64,000 nucleotides of DNA from assembly GCF_009711085.1 (NCBI RefSeq), contig NZ_WMKA01000014.1, forward strand, positions 25,355 through 89,354, given 5' to 3'. How positions within the stretch are numbered: the stretch's first letter is position 1; each line of letters starts with the position of its first letter. The notes under the pieces are model-generated. The model was given only the letters and a program-made list of their open reading frames with translations. It made no database searches and was not told where the DNA came from. Position numbers and translations under genes: made by a program. Source of the DNA: Cellulosimicrobium composti. GTDB lineage: Bacteria; Actinomycetota; Actinomycetes; Actinomycetales; Cellulomonadaceae. Shown here piece by piece: positions 31,155-41,451 of the stretch.

Positions 31155-32789
31155 GTGAAGCTGGAGCTGCGCGGGATCACGAAGGTGTTCGGGTCCCTGG
31201 TCGCGAACGACCACATCGACCTGGTGATCGAGCCAGGCGAGATCCACGCCCTGCTGGGCGAGAACGGCGCGGGCAAGAGCACGCTCATGAACGTGCTGTA
31301 CGGCCTGTACGACCCGGACGACGGCGAGATCCTGGTCGACGACCAGCCGGTCGCGTTCACCGGGCCGGGCGACGCCATGGCGGCGGGCATCGGCATGGTC
31401 CACCAGCACTTCATGCTCGTCCCGGTCTTCACCGTGGCCGAGAACGTCGCGCTCGGCCACGAGCCCGTCAAGGGCGGGGGCCTGATCGACGCGCGCCGCG
31501 CCCGGAGCCTCGTGCGCGAGATCTCCGACCGCTTCGGGTTCGAGGTCGACCCCGACGCGATGGTCGAGGACATCCCCGTGGGCGTCCAGCAGCGCGTGGA
31601 GATCATCAAGGCGCTGTCGCGCGACGCGCGCGTGCTCATCCTCGACGAGCCGACCGCCGTCCTCACGCCGCAGGAGACGGACGAGCTGATCGCGATCATG
31701 CGCCAGCTCAAGGAGGCGGGGACGTCGATCGTCTTCATCACCCACAAGCTGCGCGAGGTCCGCGCCGTCGCGGACCGCATCACCGTCATCCGGCGCGGCA
31801 AGGTGGTCGGCACGGCGGACCCGAGCGCGAGCGAGACGGAGCTCGCGTCCCTCATGGTGGGTCGCTCGGTCTCCCTGGGCGTGGACAAGGAGCCGGCCCG
31901 GCCCGGCGACGCGACGTTCCGCGTCACGGACCTCACGGTCATGGACGACCTCGGGACGCCGGTCGTCGACCGCGTGAGCCTCGACGTCGCACGCGGCGAG
32001 ATCCTCGTCGTCGCGGGCGTGCAGGGCAACGGGCAGACGGAGCTCACCGAGACGATCGTGGGCCTGCGCAAGCCGGTGGCGGGCTCGATCACGCTCGACG
32101 ACACCGAGCTCGTGGGCCGCGGCGTCGCGGACGTCCTCGCGGCGGGTGTCGGGTACGTGCCCGAGGACCGCAGCACGGACGGCATCGTGGGCACGTTCTC
32201 CGTGGAGGAGAACCTCGTGCTCGACCTGTTCGACCGCGTGCCCTACTCGCGCGGCGGAGCGCTCAACAAGGGCGCGATCCGCGACAACGCGGAGCAGCGC
32301 GTCGTGGAGTTCGACGTGCGCACCCAGAACGTGCAGGTCCCCGCGGGCACGCTCTCGGGCGGCAACCAGCAGAAGGTCGTGCTCGCGCGCGAGATGTCCC
32401 GGCCGTTGCGCCTGCTCATCGCGTCGCAGCCGACGCGCGGCCTCGACGTGGGCTCCATCGAGTTCGTGCACCAGCGCATCGTGGCGGAGCGCGACAACGG
32501 CACGCCCGTGATCATCGTGTCCACCGAGCTCGACGAGGTGCTCGCGCTCGCCGACCGCATCGCGGTGATGTACCGCGGTCGCGTCGTCGGCGTCGTCCCG
32601 GGGGACACCGACCGGGACGTCCTCGGCCTCATGATGGCCGGGGTGCCGCTCGACGAGGCCGTCGCGCAGGCCGCGGAGCACCACACGACGCTCGGCGAGG
32701 CAGACATCGAGGCGGACGACGCGCCGTCGGGCACCGCGGCGGACCGCGTCCCCGCGACCGAGGACGCCCGCGAGGAGGAGATCCAGTGA
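31155..32789 (+). CDS. Nucleoside ABC transporter, tandem ATPase
   Basis: A 544-residue protein with two ABC ATPase domains. Domain 1 has Walker A GENGAGKST, a variant signature (PVGVQQRVEIIKAL in place of LSGGQ) and Walker B LILDEPTAVL. Domain 2 has a degenerate Walker A (GVQGNGQTE) with an intact LSGGNQQKVVLARE signature. This asymmetry is normal in the carbohydrate/nucleoside CUT2-like group (YufO/NupO type). Start GTG 31155. A four-base overlap couples it to the first permease. Confidence 0.93.
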   Translation: MKLELRGITKVFGSLVANDHIDLVIEPGEIHALLGENGAGKSTLMNVLYGLYDPDDGEILVDDQPVAFTGPGDAMAAGIGMVHQHFMLVPVFTVAENVALGHEPVKGGGLIDARRARSLVREISDRFGFEVDPDAMVEDIPVGVQQRVEIIKALSRDARVLILDEPTAVLTPQETDELIAIMRQLKEAGTSIVFITHKLREVRAVADRITVIRRGKVVGTADPSASETELASLMVGRSVSLGVDKEPARPGDATFRVTDLTVMDDLGTPVVDRVSLDVARGEILVVAGVQGNGQTELTETIVGLRKPVAGSITLDDTELVGRGVADVLAAGVGYVPEDRSTDGIVGTFSVEENLVLDLFDRVPYSRGGALNKGAIRDNAEQRVVEFDVRTQNVQVPAGTLSGGNQQKVVLAREMSRPLRLLIASQPTRGLDVGSIEFVHQRIVAERDNGTPVIIVSTELDEVLALADRIAVMYRGRVVGVVPGDTDRDVLGLMMAGVPLDEAVAQAAEHHTTLGEADIEADDAPSGTAADRVPATEDAREEEIQ

Positions 32790-34114
32790 CCCAGCAGGCC
32801 ATGCCGGACGACGCCGGCACGCCGGTCGTGCCGCCGACCGCCGCGCCTCCCAGCCACACGGAGCAGGCGACGGAGCCGCCCGCGGGCCAGACGATCCTGC
32901 GGCAGATGCTGGAGAGCAGCTGGCTCGTGTCGCTGCTCGCGATCGTCGCGGCCCTCGTGCTCGGCGGCGTCCTCATCGCCGCGGCCGACCCCGAGGTCCA
33001 GCAGGCGGCGACGTACCTCTTCGCGCGGCCGTCGGACTTCTTCGAGGCCGTGTGGAGCGCCGTCTTCGGCGCCTACAGCGCCCTCTTCCAGGGCGCGGTC
33101 GTCAACTTCTCCGCCCCCGACCTGCAGCGCGCGCTGCGGCCGCTGACCGAGACCATGACGGTGTCGACGCCGCTCATCCTCGCCGGTCTCGGCCTCGGCA
33201 TCGGCTTCCGGGCGGGCCTGTTCAACATCGGTGCGCAGGGCCAGATCATCCTCGGCGGCATCTTCGCCGGGTTCATCGGGTTCACGTTCTCGCTCCCGCC
33301 GGGGCTGCACCTGCTCCTCGCGGTGCTCGGCGCCGCGCTCGGCGGCGCGATCTGGGCCAGCATCGCGGGCGTCCTCAAGGCGCGCACCGGCGCGCACGAG
33401 GTGATCGTCACGATCATGCTCAACAACATCGCGGTGTACCTCGTGGCGTACCTGCTCACGACGACCGCGTTCCAGCGCCCGGGCAGCAGCAACCCGATCA
33501 GCCCGCCGATCCCCGGCTCGGCGACCTTCCCGCTCGTGCTCGGCCAGGGCTTCCGCCTCCACCTGGGCTTCCTGCTCGCGCTGCTCGCCGCGGTGGGCGT
33601 GTGGTGGCTCATGGAGCGCTCGACGCTCGGCTTCCGCTTCCGGGCGGTCGGCGAGAACCCGCACGCCGCGCGGACGGCCGGCATCTCGGTCGCGTGGGTG
33701 ACGGTCTGGGTCATGGCGATCGCGGGCGCGCTCGCCGGCCTGGGCGGCGCCGCGCAGGTGCTCGGGACGGAGAAGGTGCTCACGGCCGGCGTCGCGGCGA
33801 GCTTCGGGTTCGACGCGATCACGGTCGCCCTGCTCGGTCGTTCGCGGCCGCTCGGGACGGTCCTCGCTGGCCTGCTGTTCGGCGCGCTGCGGGCCGGCGG
33901 CTTCGCGATGCAGGCCCGCACGGGCACGCCGATCGACATCGTGCTCGTCGTCCAGTCCCTCATCGTGCTGTTCATCGCCGCCCCGCCGCTCGTGCGCGCG
34001 ATCTTCCGGCTCCCGACACCGGGCGGCCCGACGCGCGCGGAGCGCCACGCCGCGCGCCGCCGGGCGCGCGCGACGTCCTCGACCACCCCGACGACGCAGG
34101 AGGCGGGAGCATGA
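32786..34114 (+). CDS. Nucleoside ABC transporter permease 1
   Basis: A 442-residue membrane protein with about nine helices. A 65-residue cytosolic N-terminus is followed by a BPD-transp-2 family core: GLGLGIGFRAGLFNIGAQGQIILGG, then GAHEVIVTIMLNNIAVYLV and the EAA-like loop RAVGENPHAARTAGIS. NIGAEGQ-type motifs (here NIGAQGQ) are typical of nucleoside permeases NupP/BmpC. It pairs with the next permease to form the heterodimeric channel. GAGGAGG precedes the GTG start. Confidence 0.9.
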   Translation: MTQQAMPDDAGTPVVPPTAAPPSHTEQATEPPAGQTILRQMLESSWLVSLLAIVAALVLGGVLIAAADPEVQQAATYLFARPSDFFEAVWSAVFGAYSALFQGAVVNFSAPDLQRALRPLTETMTVSTPLILAGLGLGIGFRAGLFNIGAQGQIILGGIFAGFIGFTFSLPPGLHLLLAVLGAALGGAIWASIAGVLKARTGAHEVIVTIMLNNIAVYLVAYLLTTTAFQRPGSSNPISPPIPGSATFPLVLGQGFRLHLGFLLALLAAVGVWWLMERSTLGFRFRAVGENPHAARTAGISVAWVTVWVMAIAGALAGLGGAAQVLGTEKVLTAGVAASFGFDAITVALLGRSRPLGTVLAGLLFGALRAGGFAMQARTGTPIDIVLVVQSLIVLFIAAPPLVRAIFRLPTPGGPTRAERHAARRRARATSSTTPTTQEAGA

Positions 34115-35406
34115 GCACCGCGACCACCACGGCTCCCGCGGCCCCGGCCGCCCCGCGCGCCGCGAAGCCGCTCCCGCCGATCAGCTGGCGCGCCCCGATC
34201 GCCTACGCGGTCATCGGGCTGCTCTCGCTCGTGTTCTTCGCGCTGCTGCCCGCGGGCGGGCAGCAGACGACGTTCCGCCTCTCGACCGCGAACGACTTCT
34301 TCCAGATCGAGCCGATCACGGTCAGCTCGACGGGCGCGGCCCTCTTCCTGTCGATCCTCGCGCTGCTGCTCGCGGGCCTGTCCTTCTGGGCGGCGCGCGA
34401 CCGGCGCAAGGTCGGCATCTGGCTGCCCATCGTGTTCGGCGTCCTCGTCGTCTTCGCGTTCCTGTCCTGGGCCGGCGCGGGCAAGGCCGCGATCCCGCTC
34501 ACGGGACTCCTGCAGGGCTCGCTGTTCCTCGCCGTGCCGCTCGTGTTCGGCGCGCTCTCGGGCGTGCTGTGCGAGCGCGTCGGCATCATCAACATCGCGA
34601 TCGAGGGCCAGCTCCTCGCGGGCGCGTTCCTCGCGGCCGTCGTCGCGTCGCTCACGTCGTCCGCGTACGCGGGCCTCGTGGCGGCGCCGATCGCGGGCGC
34701 GCTCGTGGGCGTCCTGCTCGTGATCTTCTCGGTCAAGTACTGGGTGAACCAGATCATCGTCGGCGTCGTGCTCAACGTGCTGGTCGTGGGCGTGACGAGC
34801 TACCTGTACTCGACGGTGCTCACCGAGGACCCGGGGACGTGGAACACGCGCACGCCGCTGCCCGTCCTCGAGATCCCGGTGCTGTCGCAGATCCCCGTGG
34901 TCGGCCCGGTGCTGTTCCGCCAGACGCTGCTCGTCTACATCATGTACGTCGTCGTGGCGCTCCTGCAGGTGTTCCTGTTCCGCTCGCGCTGGGGCCTGCG
35001 CCTGCGCGCGGTGGGCGAGCACCCCAAGGCGGCGGACACCGTCGGCATCAAGGTCAACGCGACGCGCGTGCGCAACACGATCCTCGGCGGCGCGGTCGCC
35101 GGCCTCGGCGGCGCGTTCTTCACCGTCGCGGCGGGCCTCGCGTTCGGCAAGGAGATGACGGGCGGCAAGGGCTTCATCGCCCTGGCGGCGATGATCCTCG
35201 GGCGCTGGAACCCGGTGGGCGCGCTCGTCGCGGCGCTCCTGTTCGGGTTCTCCGACAACCTCCAGACCGTGCTCGGCATCGTCGGGACGCCGATCCCGAG
35301 CCAGATCATGCTCATGACGCCGTACGTCGTGACGATCTTCGCCGTCGCCGGCCTCGTCGGGCGCGTGCGCCCGCCCGCCGCCGAGGGCATCCCCTACGTG
35401 AAGTGA
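34111..35406 (+). CDS. Nucleoside ABC transporter permease 2
   Basis: A 431-residue membrane protein with about ten helices, overlapping permease 1 by ATGA. The core motif ERVGIINIAIEGQLLAGAFLA corresponds to the NIGAEGQ motif of the partner, and the cytosolic loop is LRAVGEHPKAADTVGIK. The cytidine deaminase gene follows 7 nt after the stop, so uptake and the first catabolic step are on one transcript. Confidence 0.9.
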   Translation: MSTATTTAPAAPAAPRAAKPLPPISWRAPIAYAVIGLLSLVFFALLPAGGQQTTFRLSTANDFFQIEPITVSSTGAALFLSILALLLAGLSFWAARDRRKVGIWLPIVFGVLVVFAFLSWAGAGKAAIPLTGLLQGSLFLAVPLVFGALSGVLCERVGIINIAIEGQLLAGAFLAAVVASLTSSAYAGLVAAPIAGALVGVLLVIFSVKYWVNQIIVGVVLNVLVVGVTSYLYSTVLTEDPGTWNTRTPLPVLEIPVLSQIPVVGPVLFRQTLLVYIMYVVVALLQVFLFRSRWGLRLRAVGEHPKAADTVGIKVNATRVRNTILGGAVAGLGGAFFTVAAGLAFGKEMTGGKGFIALAAMILGRWNPVGALVAALLFGFSDNLQTVLGIVGTPIPSQIMLMTPYVVTIFAVAGLVGRVRPPAAEGIPYVK

Positions 35407-35413
35407 GGACCGC

Positions 35414-35874
35414 ATGACGCACGTGCACGACGGCGGAGCCCGGCCGGGCGAGGGGACGGGCCCCGGCGGGCCCGCCGCCGGGCCGGCGGTCGACTGGGAC
35501 GCGCTGCGCGCCGCGGCGCGCGACATCATGACGCGCGCGTACGCGCCGTACTCGGGCTTCCCCGTGGGGGCGGCCGCGATCGCGGACGACGGCCGGGTGC
35601 TCGTCGGGTGCAACGTCGAGAACGCCGCCTACGGCGTGACGCTGTGCGCCGAGTGCTCGCTCGTGAGCGCGCTCGTCGGCTCGGGCGGTGGCCGTCTCGT
35701 GGCGTTCGCGTGCGTGGACCGCAACGGGGAGACGCTCATGCCGTGCGGGCGCTGCCGCCAGCTCCTGTGGGAGCACGGGGGACCCGACCTGCTGGTCGAC
35801 ACCGTGCGTGGTATCAAGACGATGAGGGACGTGCTGCCCGACGCCTTCGGGCCCGAGGATCTGGAGGAGCGCCC

Positions 35875-35878
<4 letters not shown>
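35414..35878 (+). CDS. cdd: Cytidine deaminase
   Basis: Zinc hydrolase of 154 residues converting cytidine and deoxycytidine to uridine and deoxyuridine. Zinc ligands are C78 (in the CAE motif with catalytic E80), C111 and C114 (PCGRC). CNVENAAYGVT is the substrate-binding stretch. The small size and all-Cys zinc site indicate the tetrameric form. The first 27 residues are a Gly/Pro-rich extension. It overlaps deoA by GTGA. Confidence 0.95.
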
Positions 35879-37246
<1,368 letters not shown>

Positions 37247-37257
<11 letters not shown>

Positions 37258-37690
37258 GCGCGGGACCGGGGTGGCGGCGGACGACCAGGGCGCCGCGGAG
37301 GGCGCCGGCCAGCGTCCCGACACACGGCGACCCCGGTCCGTCTACGGGGTCGGGACGGAGCCGGACGCCCGGTTCAGCCTCGCGAACGAGCGGACGGCGC
37401 TCGCGTGGGTGCGCACCGGACTCGGGCTCGTCGCGGGTGGCGTCGCGCTGACGTCGTTCGCGACGTTCGCCGGGATGCCCGGCGTCCTCGACGTCGTCGC
37501 GGGCGTCGCGTGCCTCGTCGGCGCGTGCTTCGCGGGGTACGCGCTCGTGTCGTGGCGGCGCAACGAGCGTGCGCTGCGGCTGCGCGAGCCGCTGCCCGCC
37601 CCGAGCGGGCTGCCGGTGCTCGTGACCGGGGTCGTCGTGCTCGCGGTGCTCCTCGCCGGGTACGCCGTCGGATCGGCGACCTGGCCGTGA
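37247..37690 (+). CDS. DUF202 (YidH-like) membrane protein
   Basis: A 147-residue protein with the YidH/DUF202 pattern: FSLANERTALAWVRTGLGLVAGGVAL opens the domain, followed by three membrane helices in total. The GTG at 37247 overlaps deoA by 11 nt; a GTG at 37271 is an alternative after the deoA stop. The function of DUF202 proteins is unknown. A second, different DUF202 gene overlaps its stop, so the two may form a hetero-complex. Confidence 0.72.
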
Positions 37691-38034
37691 CCACGGACCC
37701 CGGTCCCGCTGCCGGGCCGCCGCCCCGCGACGAGGGGCTGCAGCCCGAGCGCACCGCCCTGTCGTGGCAGCGCACGGTCCTCGGCGTGGTGCTGGGGTCG
37801 CTGGTGCTCGCGGGCGCAGGGCTGCGCGCGGGCTCCACGGTCACGGTGTGCGCGGCGGCCGCCGTCGGCGTCCTCGCGCTCGTGCCCGCGGTCCTGCGGG
37901 CCCCGTCGGGCGGGCTCCCCGGCGACGGGCGGCTCCACTCGTTCGCGTTCCTCGTGCGCGTGGTCGCGCTCGTCGTCGCGCTCGCGCTCGTGGGCGCGGT
38001 GTGGGCGTTCGGGCGCGGTGCGGGCGCCGCATGA
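37687..38034 (+). CDS. DUF202 membrane protein, second copy
   Basis: A 115-residue three-helix membrane protein with GLQPERTALSWQRTVLGVVLG, the same ERTALxWxRT motif as the preceding protein. The GTG start overlaps the first DUF202 gene (GTGA) and its stop overlaps the next gene (ATGA). The two copies share little beyond the motif, which fits divergent paralogues working together. No function is known. Confidence 0.72.
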   Translation: MTTDPGPAAGPPPRDEGLQPERTALSWQRTVLGVVLGSLVLAGAGLRAGSTVTVCAAAAVGVLALVPAVLRAPSGGLPGDGRLHSFAFLVRVVALVVALALVGAVWAFGRGAGAA

Positions 38035-38987
38035 GCCTCCGGGACGTGCTCGGCGCGCTGCGGATCACGGACGTGGCGCGGCTCGGCCCCGCGCGCGGGC
38101 TGCCTGCCCCACCGCCCGCGGGGGCCTACGTGCCCGACGCCGACCCGCGGCACGCGCTCGACCTCGCGCGCCGCGCGGGGCACCCGGAGCAGCGCGTCGA
38201 GGCGCTCGCCCGGACGCTCCGCGCGCTCGACCCGGCGGCCCGCCGTGCCGTCGTCGACCCGCTGGGCCGTCTCGCGCCGTCGGGCGGGCACGACGACGCC
38301 CCGCGCGTCCGGGCGCTCGAGCTCGGCGGGGCGCGCGCCCGGCAGACCGACGGCACGACGTGCTGCTCGGCCGTCCTCGGCCTGCTCGCCGCCGCGGGCG
38401 ACCCGGTCCTCGCGCTCTGGCTCACGACCGGGCTGCGGCCCGGCGGGACCACCCCGCCGCGGAGCACGCTCGCGCAGAGCACGGCCCGCTTCCGGGCGCT
38501 GCAGCAGGCGGTCAAGCGGCGCACCAACGCGCGCTCGCTCGGCCCGCTGCCGTGGCCCGCGGCGCTCGGGACGCCGCCCTGGGGCGCCGCGCGCGTCGCG
38601 CGCCACGCGGACGTCCGCTTCGTCGAGCGCACGGTCGCCGGGGGAGAGGACGCCGACGGCGGCCCCGTGCTCCGTGCGGCGCTCGTCGCCGCGGCGCGCG
38701 GCGTGCCCGTGCCGCTCTTCACCGGCGGCGACCTCGCGCACGGGATCGCGACCGCCGTCCCGCGGCACGTCGTCCTGCTCACGCGCGCCGACCCGCAGGC
38801 GCGGCGCTGCACCGTCTACGAGCCGTCGTCGGGCACGCTGCACGACCTCCCGGCCGCCGCCCTCCACGAAGCAGTCCGGGTGCCCGTGGCGCGCCGCGCG
38901 CTCGGGGGCTGGCCGCACGTGTGCTGGGCGCTCCTGCCCGCGGGCCGGGCTGGCGAGAGCGCTCGCCCCGACGCAGGATGGGCGTAG
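38031..38987 (+). CDS. Unknown protein, possible C39-like cysteine peptidase fold
   Basis: I do not recognise a named family for this 318-residue protein. RQTDGTTCCSAVLGLLAAAGDP (Q105, C111/C112) followed much later by PRHVVLLTRADP and CTVYEPSSG (H246, E264) matches the order oxyanion-Gln, Cys, His, acid of papain-like C39-type peptidases. No signal peptide is evident. It overlaps the second DUF202 gene (ATGA). The fold assignment is an inference from four short motifs. It is one of only four genes here ending in TAG. Confidence 0.5.
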   Translation: MSLRDVLGALRITDVARLGPARGLPAPPPAGAYVPDADPRHALDLARRAGHPEQRVEALARTLRALDPAARRAVVDPLGRLAPSGGHDDAPRVRALELGGARARQTDGTTCCSAVLGLLAAAGDPVLALWLTTGLRPGGTTPPRSTLAQSTARFRALQQAVKRRTNARSLGPLPWPAALGTPPWGAARVARHADVRFVERTVAGGEDADGGPVLRAALVAAARGVPVPLFTGGDLAHGIATAVPRHVVLLTRADPQARRCTVYEPSSGTLHDLPAAALHEAVRVPVARRALGGWPHVCWALLPAGRAGESARPDAGWA

Positions 38988-39030
38988 CCGCCACGACCGT
39001 GGTGCGCCGACCGTCAGGTGAGGAGACGCG

Positions 39031-39270
39031 ATGAGCACCGTGCCCGGGAACGACGCATGGCGAGACGCCGGACTCGCCGAGCCGGACGACGAGGTCGTGA
39101 GCCTCGTCGAGGAGGTCGAGGACCCGGGCCCGGGCGTCGAGGACACCGAGCACGAGATCGACGAGTACACGCCCCGCACCCCGCGCCCCGACCTCGAGGG
39201 CGAGGCGAACGAGGCCGACGTCGTCGAGCAGGCGTCGACCGTGCCCACCGACGACGACGACTACGCCTGA
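39031..39270 (+). CDS. Small acidic hypothetical protein
   Basis: A 79-residue protein with GGTGAGGAG-like sequence before the ATG. It is very acidic (VEEVEDPGPGVEDTEHEIDEY, ending DDDDYA) and lacks hydrophobic segments, so it is probably disordered. No family recognised. It lies 43 nt after the C39-like gene and 51 nt before add. Confidence 0.6.
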   Translation: MSTVPGNDAWRDAGLAEPDDEVVSLVEEVEDPGPGVEDTEHEIDEYTPRTPRPDLEGEANEADVVEQASTVPTDDDDYA

Positions 39271-39309
39271 CCGCGCGGCCCTCGGCGCGAACGCGCGCGT
39301 ACCGGCCGG

Positions 39310-39315
39310 TACCGT
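39310..39315 (+). promoter_or_regulatory. Leaderless -10 of add
   Basis: TACCGT ends 6 nt before the adenosine deaminase ATG at 39322. Confidence 0.55.
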
Positions 39316-39321
39316 GAGCGC

Positions 39322-40452
39322 ATGACCACCGAGAACGCCCCCCTGACGGTCGACGTCATCCGCTCGTTGCCCAAGGTCGTGCTGCACGACCACCTCGACG
39401 GCGGTCTGCGCCCCGCGACCGTCCTCGAGCTCGCCGCCGACGTGGGGCACCAGCTCCCGGCGGACGACGCCGAGTCGCTCGGGGCGTGGTTCGCCGAGTC
39501 CGCCGACTCCGGCTCGCTCGTGCGCTACCTCGAGACCTTCGACCACACCATCGCGGTCATGCAGACCCCCGCCGCGCTGGCCCGCGTGGCGCGCGAGGCC
39601 GTGCTCGACCTCGCGCGCGACGGCGTCGTGTACGCCGAGCAGCGCTGGGCGCCCGAGCAGCACCTCCAGCGCGGCCTCACGCTCCAGGAGACCGTCGACG
39701 CCGTGCAGGCCGGCATCGAGCAGGGCGTCGCCGAGGCGGCGGCCGAGGGCCGCACCATCCGCGTCGGTCAGCTCGTCACCGCGATGCGCCACGCCGACCG
39801 CTGGCAGGAGATCGCCGAGCTCGCCGTCGCGAACCGTGCGAACGGCGTCGTCGGGTTCGACATCGCGGGCGCCGAGGACGGCTTCCCGCCCTCGCGCCAC
39901 GCGGAGATCTGGCGCTACCTGGCGGAGAACGACTTCCCCGTGACGATCCACGCGGGCGAGGCCGCGGGCCCCGGGTCGATCGCCGAGGCGGTGCACCTCG
40001 GGCAGGCGAGCCGCATCGGGCACGGCGTGCGGATCGTCGAGGACATCACGTTCGACCCCGAGTTCCCCCACAGTGCCGAGGGCGAGTCCGGCACCGCCGC
40101 GCTCGGGCTCCTCGCGCACTGGGTCCGGGACCACCAGATCCCGCTCGAGCTGTGCCCGTCCTCGAACGTGCAGACGGGCGCGGCGGCGTCAATCGCCGCG
40201 CACCCGATCACGCGCCTCAAGGAGCTCGATTTCGCCGTCACGCTCAACACCGACAACCGGCTCATGTCGCGCACGACGATGACGCAGGAGATGGCCCTGC
40301 TCGTCGAGCACGCGGGGTGGACGGTCGACGACCTCGCCGACGTCACGATGACCGCCGCGTGGAGCGCGTTCGTCCACCACGACGAGCGCCGCGCGCTCGT
40401 CGACGACGTGATCCTCCCGGGGTTCCAGGAGGTCCAGGGCGCGCAGCTCTGA
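39322..40452 (+). CDS. add: Adenosine deaminase
   Basis: Zinc-dependent TIM-barrel hydrolase of 376 residues converting (deoxy)adenosine to (deoxy)inosine. Motifs are [13 protein letters not shown] (first zinc His pair), the catalytic-Glu segment [24 protein letters not shown] and [10 protein letters not shown] in place of the more usual NTDDP. Inosine is then a substrate for the PunA encoded at 46 kb. A 21-bp terminator follows. Confidence 0.93.
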   Translation: MTTENAPLTVDVIRSLPKVVLHDHLDGGLRPATVLELAADVGHQLPADDAESLGAWFAESADSGSLVRYLETFDHTIAVMQTPAALARVAREAVLDLARDGVVYAEQRWAPEQHLQRGLTLQETVDAVQAGIEQGVAEAAAEGRTIRVGQLVTAMRHADRWQEIAELAVANRANGVVGFDIAGAEDGFPPSRHAEIWRYLAENDFPVTIHAGEAAGPGSIAEAVHLGQASRIGHGVRIVEDITFDPEFPHSAEGESGTAALGLLAHWVRDHQIPLELCPSSNVQTGAAASIAAHPITRLKELDFAVTLNTDNRLMSRTTMTQEMALLVEHAGWTVDDLADVTMTAAWSAFVHHDERRALVDDVILPGFQEVQGAQL

Positions 40453-40468
40453 CCGACCGGTCGGAGCA

Positions 40469-40515
40469 CACGACGACGGTGCCGTGATCGAGGCGATCAC
40501 GGCACCGTCGTCGTG
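40469..40515. terminator. Very strong bidirectional terminator
   Basis: A perfect 21-bp stem: 40469-40489 pairs with 40495-40515 around a GAGGC loop. It ends transcription from both add (plus) and the ALDH-like gene (minus); 4 nt remain before the minus-strand stop. Confidence 0.85.
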
Positions 40516-40518
40516 CGG

Positions 40519-41451
40519 TCAGACGCCCTTCGGGTGCCAGACGGTCTTGGTCTCGGTGAACGCGAGGATGCGCTGCGGGCGCGGGGCCTCGGTCCAGTCC
40601 GGCTCGGCGTCCTCGCCACGGCGGCCCGGGGCGGGTCGCAGGACGCGCTTCACCGAGTCGGCCGCGGCGGCCTCGACCTCGCCCCACGTGACGCCCTCGG
40701 CGCCCACGGCACCCGCGAGGTCGATCGCGTTGACGTCGAGGTGCGACGCGAGCGGGGGAGCGAGCTCCTTGGTGAAGCCCGTGAGGACGTTGACCACGCC
40801 ACCGGGGACGTCCGACGTGGCGAGCACCTCGGACAGCGTCACGGCCGGGATCGGCCGCCGCTCGCTGGCCACGACGATCACGGAGTTACCCGTGACGAGC
40901 GGCGGGACGATCGTCGAGACGAGGCCCAGCAGCGACGAGCGCTGCGGGGCGAGCACCACGACGACGCCCGTCGGCTCGGGCGACGACAGGTTGAAGTACG
41001 GGCCCGCGACGGGGTTGGCCGAGCCGGCGACCTGCGCGACCTTGTCGGTCCAGCCCGCGTACCAGACCCAGCGGTCGATCGCCTCGGAGACCGCGAGCTC
41101 GGCCTGGCGGACGGGCAGGCCCTCGCCCGCGGCGACCTCGGCGACGAACTGCTCGCGGCGCCCCTCGAGCATCTCCGCCACGCGGTAGAGCACCTGGCCG
41201 CGGTTGTACGCCGTCGCGCCCGCCCACGTCGCCTGCGCCGCGCGCGCCGCGACCACGGCCTCGCGCGCGTCCTTGCGCGAGCCCTGGGCGACGTTCGCGA
41301 GGAACCGGCCCTTGGCGTCCGTCACCTCGTACGTGCGGCCCGACTCGCTGCGGGGGAACTTCCCGCCCACGTAGAGCTTGTACGTCTTGCGCACGCCCAG
41401 GCGCTCGGGCGCGGTGCGCGTCGTCGTGAGCGCCTTCGTCGTGCGGGCCAT
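40519..41451 (-). CDS. Aldehyde dehydrogenase-like protein lacking catalytic residues
   Basis: A 310-residue protein that aligns with the N-terminal and coenzyme-binding half of ALDH (KLYVGGKFPRSESGRTYEV, VVLAP, GGVVNVLTG) but stops before the catalytic domain. The oxyanion Asn (PWNF in the partner) is replaced by APQRSS at 168-173, and the coenzyme Lys (VLKPAE) by VVASER at 193-198. The catalytic Cys and Glu regions are absent. The frame is intact and the tail ends neatly before a terminator, so this is probably a conserved non-catalytic partner of the preceding full-length ALDH and not a decayed gene. Its start shares one base with the ALDH stop. Confidence 0.75.
   Translation of the reverse strand: MARTTKALTTTRTAPERLGVRKTYKLYVGGKFPRSESGRTYEVTDAKGRFLANVAQGSRKDAREAVVAARAAQATWAGATAYNRGQVLYRVAEMLEGRREQFVAEVAAGEGLPVRQAELAVSEAIDRWVWYAGWTDKVAQVAGSANPVAGPYFNLSSPEPTGVVVVLAPQRSSLLGLVSTIVPPLVTGNSVIVVASERRPIPAVTLSEVLATSDVPGGVVNVLTGFTKELAPPLASHLDVNAIDLAGAVGAEGVTWGEVEAAAADSVKRVLRPAPGRRGEDAEPDWTEAPRPQRILAFTETKTVWHPKGV

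Noticed and set aside
40519..41451. ALDH-like gene considered as a pseudogene or C-terminal truncation
   Set aside because: The frame is intact, coupled by one base to the previous gene, and active-site replacements occur within the conserved N-terminal part, so simple truncation does not explain it.
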